Shown: piece after piece, positions 36,858 to 45,232 of the stretch
Layout: each line of letters opens with the position of its first letter
Numbering within the stretch: position 1 is the first letter of the stretch
From: Promicromonospora sukumoe
GTDB lineage: Bacteria; Actinomycetota; Actinomycetes; Actinomycetales; Cellulomonadaceae
Reading direction: 5' to 3'
Length of the DNA: 64,000 nt
NCBI RefSeq assembly: GCF_014137995.1
Contig: NZ_JACGWV010000002.1
Coordinates: forward strand, 372,001-436,000
Notes under the pieces: generated by a model
Databases searched by the model: none
The model's input: only the letters and a program-made list of their open reading frames with translations
What the model was told of the DNA's origin: nothing
Position numbers and translations under genes: made by a program

Positions 36858-38438
36858 TCACTCCCGGGGGAACACGTGCGAGAGGTCCGTCTCCCACCCG
36901 TCCAGGGCCCCGGCGGGGAGCTGCCAGACGTACTCGTTCTTCAGCTTGCCGCTGTCCGTGGCGAAGGGTCCGGTGCGGTGGGCGTAGAACGCGATGGTGG
37001 GCAGGGTGCCGTCGGGCGCGGTGCGCACGCCGTTGTTGAAGTCGCCGTTGCGGCGGCGCAGCTCGGTGGTGACGTAGGTGCGGAACCGGTCCTGGTCCAG
37101 GGTGCCGTCCTGCGTCGCGGCGGCGCTGAGCTGCAGCGCGATGTGGAGCTGGCGGTCGCCGCGGCCGTCCTCGTAGCTGATCAGGCGGTGGTTCTCGATC
37201 GCCTCCAGCAGCTCGGGGTCGCCGTGCACGACGTCGCGCAGGGCGTCGGGCCCGATGACGGCGCCGTTGTAGTCGACGGACATGTCGGAGCGCCCGTAGT
37301 GGAACAGCAGCGGCAGGTCGAGGAACTTCTCGGCCACGACCGTGTGGTGGCCGAGCTCCTTGAGCACCGGCAGCACGTCGCGCACGCGCGCCACGTGGCC
37401 GCGGTCGTGGATGTTGTACCGGACGCGGGGGTTGATGTTCCGGTCGCGGGCGATGGTGACGACGAGCTCGCCGTCGTCGTTGGTCTCCAGGAGGTAGTCG
37501 AACGGGTTGAACTGGAAGATCATCGGCAGCACGCCGTACTCGCCGGTCCTGGTCAGCCGCTCGGACAGGCGCGGGTCGGCGCTGATGGCGCGGCGCAGGG
37601 CGACGGTGAAGTCGGTCTCGATGCTGAGGTTGATCTCCAGGTCGCTGGCCCCGTACGAGCCGAAGACGCTGTGCGCGTACTTGAGGATGTGCGAGCGCAT
37701 GTTCTCGCTGATGCCCTCGCCGCCGAACGCCGCGACGATGTCGTAGGCGGCCCAGTCCAGCCGGTCGTCCTCGAACAGGGACTTCAGGAACGGCGGGTAG
37801 CTGGTGATGATGTAGGTGTAGTCGGTCCCGAACTCCCGCATCGTGGCGATGATCTTGTCCTTGTCGGGACCGCAGGACTTGATCATCGTGACCTCGGTGA
37901 GCGAGGCCGTGACGTTCATGCCGGTGGCCCACGCCCCCAGCGAGAACGCGTTCAGCACGAAGGGCTTCTTGCGCAGGGACGACGCCGTCCGCGCGAAGCC
38001 GACCTGGAGGAGCTGACGGGTGGCGGCGCGCTCCTCGCTGCCGCGCACCCAGCTCGTGGGGGTCCCGGAGCTCCCGGAGGACTCGTCAACGACGACGCCG
38101 CGGCGCGGCAGCGCTCCCCCGATGCACCGCTCGGAGATGCTCCACCGCTTGACGTAGGACTCCTTGTCCATCTCCGGGATGCCCCGGAACGTCTCGGCGA
38201 GCGAGCCCGTGCGGCGCAGCCGGCTGTCCCGGCCGTGCTCGGCGAGGAACGCGCGGTAGGCGGGCACCTCCCGGGCCGCGAGGTCGAAGGTGCGCCAGGC
38301 GCGCAGCCGGCCGAGCCACCAGCGCAGCGGCTCGATGCCGGGCCCGAGCAGCAGCTTGTGCGTGTGCACGCTGTACGTCAGGGGGCGGACGACGGCGTCC
38401 ACCAGGGCCACGAGGGTGAAGGCGAGGGCACGTCTCAT
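36858..38438 (-). CDS. PaaK-like adenylate-forming ligase
   Basis: This 526-residue protein of the phenylacetate-CoA ligase/CapK/F390-synthetase type has the phosphate-binding loop VDESSGSSGTPTSWVRG, the acyl-adenylate motif FGSYGASDLEINLSIE and the hinge-region DRGHVARVRD. The N-terminus has a hydrophobic helix (LAFTLVALVDAVV). It should activate a carboxylate with ATP, but neither the acid nor the acceptor is known. There is no carrier-protein or CoA-transferase gene nearby. Its ATG overlaps the stop of the nitroreductase gene by 4 nt, so the two work together. ATG at 38438 is chosen on this overlap. Confidence 0.75.
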   Translation of the reverse strand: MRRALAFTLVALVDAVVRPLTYSVHTHKLLLGPGIEPLRWWLGRLRAWRTFDLAAREVPAYRAFLAEHGRDSRLRRTGSLAETFRGIPEMDKESYVKRWSISERCIGGALPRRGVVVDESSGSSGTPTSWVRGSEERAATRQLLQVGFARTASSLRKKPFVLNAFSLGAWATGMNVTASLTEVTMIKSCGPDKDKIIATMREFGTDYTYIITSYPPFLKSLFEDDRLDWAAYDIVAAFGGEGISENMRSHILKYAHSVFGSYGASDLEINLSIETDFTVALRRAISADPRLSERLTRTGEYGVLPMIFQFNPFDYLLETNDDGELVVTIARDRNINPRVRYNIHDRGHVARVRDVLPVLKELGHHTVVAEKFLDLPLLFHYGRSDMSVDYNGAVIGPDALRDVVHGDPELLEAIENHRLISYEDGRGDRQLHIALQLSAAATQDGTLDQDRFRTYVTTELRRRNGDFNNGVRTAPDGTLPTIAFYAHRTGPFATDSGKLKNEYVWQLPAGALDGWETDLSHVFPRE

Positions 38439-39463
38439 CGGTCGGCTCCCAGCAGCATCGAGGTGGCCGGACGGCGGTGCGCCACCGGCGGGGTCTTGCT
38501 GTAGCCGAACCGGAACAGCATCCAGGCCATCCGGTCGCCGCTCTCGTCGGCGTCGACCTCGTCGGCGAACGCGCGGTGCGAGCCCGGGTTGGTGATCACG
38601 GTGCCGAAGGGGTGCAGCCGCACGCCGTGGGCGGTGAGCTCGAGCCACAGGCGCATGAACGTGCGGCCGGCCTCGATGTGGTCGGCGGGCCGCGCGAACG
38701 GGCCCTCCAGCCAGCCGAGCTGCCGCACGCCGCGCATCGTGTTCAGGTACATGGCGCGGATCGCCCCGCCGATCACGGGCGCGTCCCACAGGCCGCGGTG
38801 GCTCATCGCGAACCGGAGCAGGCCGCCGGGCATGAGCATGGCCTCGGCGCTCAGGCCGTCGGCCCGGGTGCGGGCGTCGTCCTTGCTGAACCGCAGCCAG
38901 GTCATGATCTCCTCGTACACCGCGTCGTTGCGCAGGTCGGAGAACAGCGTCGCCTGGTTGATGTGCACCAGCCGGCGCACGACGGCGCGGTCGGCGGTGG
39001 TGCGGAACGTGTGGCCGGCGCTGTCTGCGACGTCGGCCGCGGCGGCCACGACGTCGTCGGGCACCAGGCGGGCGTCGTACGGGCGGCGCGACGTCTGACG
39101 GGACCGGAAGAGCTCCAGCCGCCTGCGGGCGTCGTCGGACACCGGGAGCGGGACGAGACGCACCGTGCCCAGGCCGTGCAGGCGGCTGGTGCCGGAGAAG
39201 TCCATCTCACCGTGGTCGATGCTCTCCTCGACCCCGTACCCGAGCCCCTCGGCGACGGTGCGGAGCGACTCCAGGAAGACGCCGGCGCAGACGTGCCCGA
39301 ACGGGATGCCGAACGACTCCGCAGGCAGCCCCAGGTCGAGGTCGTAGTAGAGCTCGGCGGTGGACTCGTCCACGGGGCGCAGCTTGATGGGCTGGGAGTT
39401 GTGCGGGGACGGGTAGTGCCGGGCGTCCTCGACGATGCTCGGCCACGGCTCGGTGTGCGACAC
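38435..39463 (-). CDS. Nitroreductase-family FMN-dependent oxidoreductase
   Basis: This 342-residue protein carries the nitroreductase-fold FMN phosphate segment ARHYPSPHNSQPIKLRP at the N-terminus, LFRSRQTSRRPYD in the middle, and a C-terminal MAWMLFRFGYSKTPP. The family includes nitro, enone and thiazoline oxidoreductases. The GTG at 39463 has no ribosome site but a TAGGTT box exactly 6 nt upstream, pointing to a leaderless mRNA. It is translationally coupled to the PaaK-like ligase, so the pair probably activates and reduces or oxidises the same small molecule. Confidence 0.75.
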   Translation of the reverse strand: MSHTEPWPSIVEDARHYPSPHNSQPIKLRPVDESTAELYYDLDLGLPAESFGIPFGHVCAGVFLESLRTVAEGLGYGVEESIDHGEMDFSGTSRLHGLGTVRLVPLPVSDDARRRLELFRSRQTSRRPYDARLVPDDVVAAAADVADSAGHTFRTTADRAVVRRLVHINQATLFSDLRNDAVYEEIMTWLRFSKDDARTRADGLSAEAMLMPGGLLRFAMSHRGLWDAPVIGGAIRAMYLNTMRGVRQLGWLEGPFARPADHIEAGRTFMRLWLELTAHGVRLHPFGTVITNPGSHRAFADEVDADESGDRMAWMLFRFGYSKTPPVAHRRPATSMLLGADR

Positions 39464-39469
39464 GACCGC

Positions 39470-39475
39470 AACCTA
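39470..39475 (-). promoter_or_regulatory. -10 box (TAGGTT) of the nitroreductase/ligase operon
   Basis: On the minus strand TAGGTT is followed by exactly 6 nt and the GTG start at 39463. A TTGACG further upstream (near 39505) is too far to be its -35. A leaderless transcript is inferred. Confidence 0.45.
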
Positions 39476-39531
39476 GCCCGAGCCACCCACACGCCGACCT
39501 GAAAGACGTCAAAGCGTTACCCACCCCAAAT

Positions 39532-39592
39532 GTTGAGTGCGGGATATTCGCCCTTCCGGACGCTCCGGAAGGGCGAATATCCCGCACTCAAC
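39532..39592 (-). terminator. phoX terminator hairpin (family B, copy 2)
   Basis: A perfect 29-bp stem (39532-39560 with 39564-39592) and a 3-nt loop begin 8 nt after the phoX stop codon. The arm begins GTTGAGTGCGGGATATTC and matches the ligA terminator stem closely. Confidence 0.8.
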
Positions 39593-39600
39593 GAACTAGG

Positions 39601-41768
39601 TCAGTGGCGGTCGCGGTAGACCTGGACCACCGTCGGGCGCGGGCCGCGGAAGTCGCCCGCCTCCGGGCGGACGCCGGCGGCGACGTAGTCCGGGAAGAAC
39701 GAGTCCGGCGCCTCGAAGCTGCCGTTCTCGCCCGGGTGCTGCACGTTCACGTAGACCATGCCGTCGCGGGAGTCGACGAGCGGCCCGCAGGTCTCCGCGC
39801 CCGCGGGCACCGAGAGGAACTGCTGCACGTGCCCGCGCTCGCGGCCCGAGACCGGCACCTTGAACAGGCCGTCGCACTTCGCGATCGCCGACGAGCTGGG
39901 CTGGCCGTCCGTCGAGATCCAGAGGTTGCCCTCGGCGTCGAACGCCAGGTTGTCGGGGCACGAGATGGGCGAGACCCGGTCCTTCGGGTAGCCCGAAAAG
40001 TACGTGCCCTCGACGGCGGGGTCGCCCGCGACCAGCAGCAGGTTCCACGTGAACCGCGTGGAGGTCTGGTCGCCGGACGGGATGATCTCGACCACGTGGC
40101 CGTCCCGGTTGCCGTTGGTGGTCACGCCGCCGACGACCTTGTGGGTGCGCGGGTGGACTCCGTGGCGCCCTCGATCGCGTTGCCCGGGGTACGGCCCGAG
40201 TTGTTGGTGCACGCCACGTAGATGCGGCCCGTGACCGGGCTGATCTCGACGTCCTCCGGGCGGTCCATCTTGGTGCCGCCCACCTTGTCCGCGGCGAGGC
40301 GCGTGTAGACCAGCACCTCCTCGACGGACATGCCGGGCACCTTGCTGCGGCCGTTCTCGACGAGCGGGAGCCAGACGCCGGTGCCGTCGAAGGAGCCGTC
40401 GGACGGGACCGCGCCCGAGCCGTCGATCTGCGACGCCGGCGAGTCGCCCGTGAACTTGGCGACGAACAGGTCGCCCTCGGACAGGAGCGTCTTGTTGTGG
40501 GTGCGCGCCCAGCGGGAGTCGCCCTTGGCCACGCGGTCCTTCGAGACGAACTTGTAGACGTAGTCGAACGCCTGGTCGTCGCCCATGTACGCGACAGCGT
40601 GGCCCTTGCGGGACAGCGTGACGTTGGCGCCCTCGTGCTTGAACCGGCCCATCGCGGTGTGCTTGACGGGCTTGGCCGTGGGGTCGTACGGGTCGAGCTC
40701 GACGATCCAGCCGAAGCGGTTGGCCTCGTTCTCGTAGCCCGCGGACTGCGCGAAGCGCGGCTCGTCGGCCTCCCAGCCGTAGCTGGTGGAGGTACCGATG
40801 CCGTAGCGGGCGTCGGCGGTCGGGTTGACCCCGGCGGCCACGAAGTAGCCGTTGAAGTTCTCCTCGCCCGACAGGACGGTGCCCCACGGCGTGGTGCCGC
40901 CGGCGCAGTTGTTCATGGTGCCCAGCACGCGGCGGCCGGTGCGGTCCGCCGCCGTCTTGAGCAGGTCCGAGCCGGCGGCCGGGCCGTCGAGCACGAACTC
41001 GGTGTCCAGGTGGATGCGGCGGTTCAGCACGCTGATGCGCTGGTAGTCCCACGGCTTGCCGGTGCCCCGGCGGCGCACCTCGACGACGGCCATGCCGTGC
41101 GCCGCCCGCTCGATCGCGCGGGAGTAGGCGTTCTTGGTGCGGCTGCCGTCCGCGGCGGTGTCCCAGTACTTCGCGGTGGGCGGGAACATGATCTCGGGGT
41201 TGGTGTACTCGAGGTTCGAGACCAGGATGCCGCGCGTCCCGCGGTGCTTCTCGCCGGGGCGGATCGGGAGGATGTCCAGGTAGTCGCAGTTGTAGCCGAA
41301 CTGCTTGGCCTGCTGCTCCGGCGACTGGTTGTTCGGGTCGAAGGTGCGGCCGCCCGGCAGGATCGGGTCGCCCCAGCGGATGATCGGGTCCCAGGTGTAG
41401 CCCTCGGGGACCACCAGCGCGTCGACGTCGACGGGCTGCGGGTCGATGGCGCCGAAGGACAGGCCCTTGCTGTGCCCGCCGCCGGGGAACCGGCCCTCGG
41501 GCAGGGGCGCTGCGGCGGCCGACGGCGCGTCGGCGGTGCCCTGCGCTCCGATCACCACGGCACCGGCGGCGACCGCCATGGTGCCGAGCATGGCGCGGCG
41601 CGACAGCACCGAGCTCACGACGTCCTTGAAGTACTCGTTGGCGCTCTCGTTCGGCGCGGGGTGGAGGCAGGCGTCATTGCACTTGAGGCGACAGGTGACG
41701 GGGCTGCGCTTGCCACGCGCATGCGTGTGCACCGTCAGCAGCGGGCGGTTCTCAGGGGCGATCGTCAT
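39601..41768 (-). pseudogene. phoX: PhoX-type alkaline phosphatase, Tat-exported, broken by a frameshift
   Basis: This gene encodes a secreted, calcium/iron-type PhoX (DUF839) phosphatase of about 720 residues. The N-terminus carries a Tat signal (LSRRAMLGTMAVAAGAVV, about residues 56-73). Conserved blocks include MNNCAGGTTPWGTVLSGEENFNGYF and, later, ACTNNSGR. Reading stays in one frame until about 40158 and ends at a stop near 40122. The family C-terminus (HPRTHKVVGG, WISTDGQP, TCGPLV, YVNVQHPGE) continues in the adjacent frame to 39601. Restoring one missing G between GAG and TCC near 40158 rejoins both parts. A sequencing error or recent mutation is possible. GGAG precedes ATG 41768 at 8 nt. 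A PHO box lies upstream. Confidence 0.85.
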
Positions 41769-41852
41769 CGGAGGCTCTCCGGTCCGAAAAGGGGGGTAGG
41801 ACGTCGCCAACCTAGGAGCAGGCGATGTCCCGCCCACCAAAGGTCAGGTACG

Positions 41853-41874
41853 CGCGGGTGAACGGCAGGTGTCC
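41853..41874 (-). promoter_or_regulatory. PHO box (PhoP-binding site) upstream of phoX
   Basis: Two adjacent 11-bp direct units on the minus strand read GGACACCTGCC and GTTCACCCGCG. The actinobacterial PHO-box unit is G(G/T)TCAYYYR(G/C)G. The second unit matches at all 11 positions and the first at 9. It lies about 85 nt before the phoX ATG, the position expected for phosphate-starvation activation by PhoP. Confidence 0.6.
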
Positions 41875-41912
41875 AGGAGGGGCTGGCTTCCGGCTGGCTC
41901 CGGGCCAGCGTC

Positions 41913-41978
41913 GACTTCGGTCCTCTGCATCGAGACCGGTCCAACGATGGACCGGTCTCGATGCAGAAGACCGAAGTC
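41913..41978 (-). terminator. Long hairpin terminator of the MoeB-like gene (family D)
   Basis: A 30-bp stem (41913-41942 with 41949-41978) with a single mismatch and a 6-nt loop lies downstream of the MoeB-like stop codon. The arm begins GACTTCGGTC. No second copy was seen in this window. Confidence 0.75.
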
Positions 41979-42012
41979 ATTTACTCCGCGGCCCGCGGCA
42001 GCCCGCGGGTGG

Positions 42013-43212
42013 CTAGGCGACCAGCGCGCGGCTCGTGACGTGGCGCCAGCCCTCCGCGCGGAGCAGCTGCTCCGCGCCGCGCGACCGCAGGCCCCGCTCG
42101 CACACGACGAGCACGGGCAGGTCGACCGGGTGGTCCAGCAGCTCGGGCGGGAAGGTCCCGGCCGCGAGGTCCTCCAGCCGCGCGTACACCGCGCCGGGTA
42201 CGGCCCCGGGCCGCAGCCCGACGTCGAGCACCAGCACCCCGTCCTCGCCCGACGTCGTCCCGGCGGGCTCGGCCGACGGCGTCGCCGGGAGTTCGGCGGA
42301 CGTCGTCCCGGTGGCCTCCGCGGACGGCGTCCCCAGGAGTTCGGCCGACGTCGTCCCAGCGGACTCGGCGGACGTCGTCGGCACGGCCCCGCCCGGCGTC
42401 AAGGCCTCGCCCGGCATCGCGACGTCGGACAACGCAGTCTCGGGCGCGACCTCGGACGGCGGCGCCGCCAGCTCGATCGTGTCCCAGCCGGAGGTGCGCG
42501 CGTCGTAGGCGAGCAGCCGGCCCAGCGCCGGGTCGCCCGTGCCGGTCAGGACCTTGACGGCCTCGACCGCCATGGTCGAGCCCACCACACCGCACGCCGG
42601 GCTGAGCACGCCGACCGTCGCGCAGGACTCCCCCTCGGGCGGCTGCGGGCCGAAGACGTCGGGGTAGGTGATCGCGCGGCCGTCCGGCGCGGCCGACCAG
42701 AACACGCTGACCTGCCCGTCCCAGCCCAGCACGGTGCCCCAGACGACGGGGAGGCCCAGCCCCGCGGCGGCGTCGGACACGGTGTAGCGCGTCTCGAACG
42801 TGTCCGAGCCGTCGACCACCAGGTGGTAACCGCCGAGGATCGCGGCGGCGTTCTCGCGGGTCAGCCGCTCGCGGTGGGCGACCACCTCGACGTCGGGGGC
42901 CAGCCCGCGCAGCGTGTCGGCGGCGGAGTCCGGCTTGGCGCGTCCGACGTCGGCCGCGGAGTGGAGCACCTGGCGCTGCAGGTTGGAGGCGTCCACGACG
43001 TCGTCGTCGATGATGCCGAGCGTGCCCACCCCGGCCGCCGCGAGGTACTGGAGCACGGGCGAGCCGAGGCCGCCCGCGCCGACCACGACGACGCGCGACG
43101 CGGCGAGGCGCTCCTGCGCCGCCAGGCCGAAGCCGTCGAGCAGGAGGTGCCGCGCGGTCCGACGGCGCTCGGCGGGCCCGAGCCCGCGTGCGGGGGTGAC
43201 GAACGGCTCCAT
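42013..43212 (-). CDS. MoeB/ThiF-family adenylyltransferase with C-terminal rhodanese domain
   Basis: This 399-residue E1-like enzyme has ATP-binding VVVVGAGGLGSPVLQYLA, the DDDVVDASNLQRQVLH segment, VVDGSDTFETRY, and the Cys-containing CATVGVLSPACGVVGS. It adenylates the C-terminal Gly of a ubiquitin-like sulfur carrier (MoaD/ThiS type). A truncated rhodanese domain with VLVVCERGLRSRG (candidate active-site Cys) forms the C-terminus. The CxxC zinc pairs of MoeB are not seen. The linker is a tandem repeat of 8-residue units. ATG at 43212 is chosen because the family alignment starts there; the frame is open to 43293 through the family A hairpin. Confidence 0.85.
   Translation of the reverse strand: MEPFVTPARGLGPAERRRTARHLLLDGFGLAAQERLAASRVVVVGAGGLGSPVLQYLAAAGVGTLGIIDDDVVDASNLQRQVLHSAADVGRAKPDSAADTLRGLAPDVEVVAHRERLTRENAAAILGGYHLVVDGSDTFETRYTVSDAAAGLGLPVVWGTVLGWDGQVSVFWSAAPDGRAITYPDVFGPQPPEGESCATVGVLSPACGVVGSTMAVEAVKVLTGTGDPALGRLLAYDARTSGWDTIELAAPPSEVAPETALSDVAMPGEALTPGGAVPTTSAESAGTTSAELLGTPSAEATGTTSAELPATPSAEPAGTTSGEDGVLVLDVGLRPGAVPGAVYARLEDLAAGTFPPELLDHPVDLPVLVVCERGLRSRGAEQLLRAEGWRHVTSRALVA
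42251..42383. repeat. 24-bp coding tandem repeat in the MoeB/rhodanese linker
   Basis: Five and a half units of 24 bp (8 codons) begin at 42251, 42275, 42299, 42323, 42347 and 42371, each starting GACGTCGTC or GACGGCGTC, with a 48-bp higher-order period. They encode GTTSAE-like octapeptides of a flexible Thr/Ser/Ala/Glu linker. The copy number is probably variable between strains. Confidence 0.7.
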
Positions 43213-43250
43213 CACGTCATTCCACCACCTCGAAGGGGGCCGGCGCACCC

Positions 43251-43322
43251 ATCTCCTTTGAGACCTAAGTTTCTTCGCTTTGCGTCGCCCCAAAGCGAAG
43301 AAACTTAGGTCTCAAAGGAGAT
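43251..43322 (-). terminator. etfA terminator hairpin (family A, copy 2)
   Basis: A perfect 32-bp stem (43251-43282 with 43291-43322) and an 8-nt loop begin 22 nt after the etfA stop codon. It shares the 23-bp stem core, beginning GAGACCTAAGTTTC, with copies at 32982 and 57284. Confidence 0.8.
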
Positions 43323-43344
43323 CAGCACCCGCCCGAAAAACGCG

Positions 43345-44322
43345 TCAGGACTTGCGCTTGCGGATCTCCGCCGCAGCCTGCGGCAGCACGTCGGCGAGCT
43401 GGCCGACGACGGCGAAGTCGCAGATCTCGAAGATCGGCGCCTCCGGGTCGCTGTTCACGGCGACGATCACCTGGGACGCCTGCATGCCGCCCCGGTGGTG
43501 CGGCGCGCCGGAGATGCCCGCGCCGATGTAGACGCGCGGGGCGATCGTCACGCCGGTCTGCCCCACGTACGAGTCCCACCAGCCCTCGAACGCCGCGTCT
43601 CGCGAGGCGCCGACGGCCGCGCCGAGCGCGTCCGCGAGGTCCTCCACGGGGCCGAAGTCGCCGTCGGTACCCCGTCCGCCCGCGACCACGACGGCCGCCT
43701 GGTCCAGCGGCGGACGGCCGCTCGTGTCGGTCTTCACCTCGCGGGACAGCAGCGTCACCGACGACGCCGGCACCTCGACGGCGTAGCCCTCGGTCACGGG
43801 CCCGACGGCGGCCGGCGCGGGCTGCGCGACGGCGGAGTTGGCCCGCACCGTCACCACCGCGACGTCGGCGGTCACGGCGCACTCGGTGTCCCACGAGCCC
43901 GCGAAGACGCGCTTGCCGGCCACGACATGGCCGTGCACGTCGCGCAGCGAGGATGCGTCGATGACCAGGCCCGCGCCCAGGTCGTGGGCGGCGAGCGCGG
44001 CGGCCTCCTTGGCGGCGAACGACGTGGGCAGCAGCACCACGTCGGCGTCCGTCAGGCGGACGGCGGCCGCGAGCGCCGCGGCGACGACGGCGGGCAGGTG
44101 CCGCTCGTCCCCGCTCACGCAGCTCCCGTCACGGGCGGGCTCGGCCTGGTGCACGGTCTCGATGCCGTAGGCGCCGAGCTGCGCCAGCACCTCGACGGTG
44201 GGGGCCTCCAGGGTGACCGCCTCGACGCGGCCGAGGCCGCGCGCGATGGTGAGCAGCTCCAGCGTGCTGGTGCGGACCTCGGTCGCGGGGTCGAGCAGGA
44301 CCAGGACGGTGCGGTTCGTCAT
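43345..44322 (-). CDS. etfA: Electron transfer flavoprotein alpha subunit
   Basis: This 325-residue ETF alpha subunit carries FAD. Its C-terminal FAD-binding region is clear: VVVAGGRGTDGDFGPVEDLA, PRVYIGAGISGAPHHRGGMQ and SDPEAPIFEICDFAVVGQL. It accepts electrons from acyl-CoA or other dehydrogenases as a heterodimer with EtfB. It lies 8 nt after etfB in the same operon. ATG at 44322 follows GAGAG. Confidence 0.95.
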   Translation of the reverse strand: MTNRTVLVLLDPATEVRTSTLELLTIARGLGRVEAVTLEAPTVEVLAQLGAYGIETVHQAEPARDGSCVSGDERHLPAVVAAALAAAVRLTDADVVLLPTSFAAKEAAALAAHDLGAGLVIDASSLRDVHGHVVAGKRVFAGSWDTECAVTADVAVVTVRANSAVAQPAPAAVGPVTEGYAVEVPASSVTLLSREVKTDTSGRPPLDQAAVVVAGGRGTDGDFGPVEDLADALGAAVGASRDAAFEGWWDSYVGQTGVTIAPRVYIGAGISGAPHHRGGMQASQVIVAVNSDPEAPIFEICDFAVVGQLADVLPQAAAEIRKRKS

Positions 44323-44330
44323 CGTTTCTC

Positions 44331-45161
44331 TCAGACCAGGTCGTTGCGGATCAGGAAGTCGGCCAGCGCCACGCCGCCCTCGCCCTTGTCGGTGACGAGC
44401 TCCACCTCGGGCCGCTCGGGGCGCGGGGCCGCCGTCAGGGTCTCGGTGCGGGCGCCCGCGCTGCCGGCCGCGGCGGGGTCGAGGCCGAGGTCGGCCGGGG
44501 ACCACACCTCGATGACCTTGCTGCGGGCCGCCATGATCAGCTTGAAGCCGGGGAAGCGGGGCTGGTTGGCGCCGTCCGTCACGGACAGGAGCGCGGGCAG
44601 CGGCGCGGCCAGCGACTCGGTGACGTCGTCGATCTCGCGCGTGATCGTGAGCACGCGCTGCCCTGAGCCGTCCGGGTCGGCGAGCGAGACCTTCTTGGCG
44701 AGGTTCAGGGTGGGCAGGCCGAGCTCGGCGCCGAGCAGCGTCGGGACCACGGAGCCCAGGCCGTCCAGGGCGGCCATGCCGGTCACCACGAGGTCGACGG
44801 GCGCCTCGTCGCCGAGCCGGCGGACGGCGGCGGCGAGCACCGCGGCGGTGCCGAAGTAGTCGGAGCCGGCCAGGGCGTCGTCGGACACGCGGATGCCGCG
44901 GTCCACGCCGAGCTGGAACGCCTTGCGCAGCGCGAGGTCGCCGTCGGGCCCGGCCATGGTGACCACGACCACCTCGCCCTCGTCCGGCCCGACGCGCCCG
45001 GAGGCGCGCTCGGCCTCGACGAGCTGCAGGGCCGCCTCGATCGCGTTCTCGTCCAGCTCGTTGAGGGTGCCCTCGCCGGCGGTGCGCACGACGCGGCCCT
45101 CGGAGAAGCCGCGCTCCGTGTTGATGTCCGGGACGTACTTGGCGGTGACCACGATGCGCAT
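44331..45161 (-). CDS. etfB: Electron transfer flavoprotein beta subunit
   Basis: This 276-residue ETF beta subunit begins MRIVVTAKYVPDIN. It has ELDENAIEAALQLVE, the LVVTGMAALDGLGSVVP nucleotide-site region and the LSVTDGANQPRFPGFKLIMAAR signature. ATG at 45161 is preceded by TACGGT and exactly 6 nt, with no ribosome site, so the operon message is probably leaderless. The etfBA pair commonly sits near the cysteine desulfurase and mnmA genes in actinobacteria; here other genes lie between. Confidence 0.95.
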   Translation of the reverse strand: MRIVVTAKYVPDINTERGFSEGRVVRTAGEGTLNELDENAIEAALQLVEAERASGRVGPDEGEVVVVTMAGPDGDLALRKAFQLGVDRGIRVSDDALAGSDYFGTAAVLAAAVRRLGDEAPVDLVVTGMAALDGLGSVVPTLLGAELGLPTLNLAKKVSLADPDGSGQRVLTITREIDDVTESLAAPLPALLSVTDGANQPRFPGFKLIMAARSKVIEVWSPADLGLDPAAAGSAGARTETLTAAPRPERPEVELVTDKGEGGVALADFLIRNDLV

Positions 45162-45167
45162 GGGGTA

Positions 45168-45173
45168 ACCGTA
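45168..45173 (-). promoter_or_regulatory. -10 box (TACGGT) of the etfBA operon
   Basis: TACGGT on the minus strand is followed by 6 nt and the etfB ATG. A leaderless transcript is inferred; no good -35 is visible. Confidence 0.4.
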
Positions 45174-45232
45174 CGACGTCGGGCGGCGTGGGACGGATCG
45201 GGTCCACGAGCGGGCCTGAGACGATGGGGCAT

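Noticed and set aside
40120..40175. Programmed -1 frameshifting in phoX
   Set aside because: No slippery heptamer or nearby stimulatory hairpin was found; a missing base is simpler.
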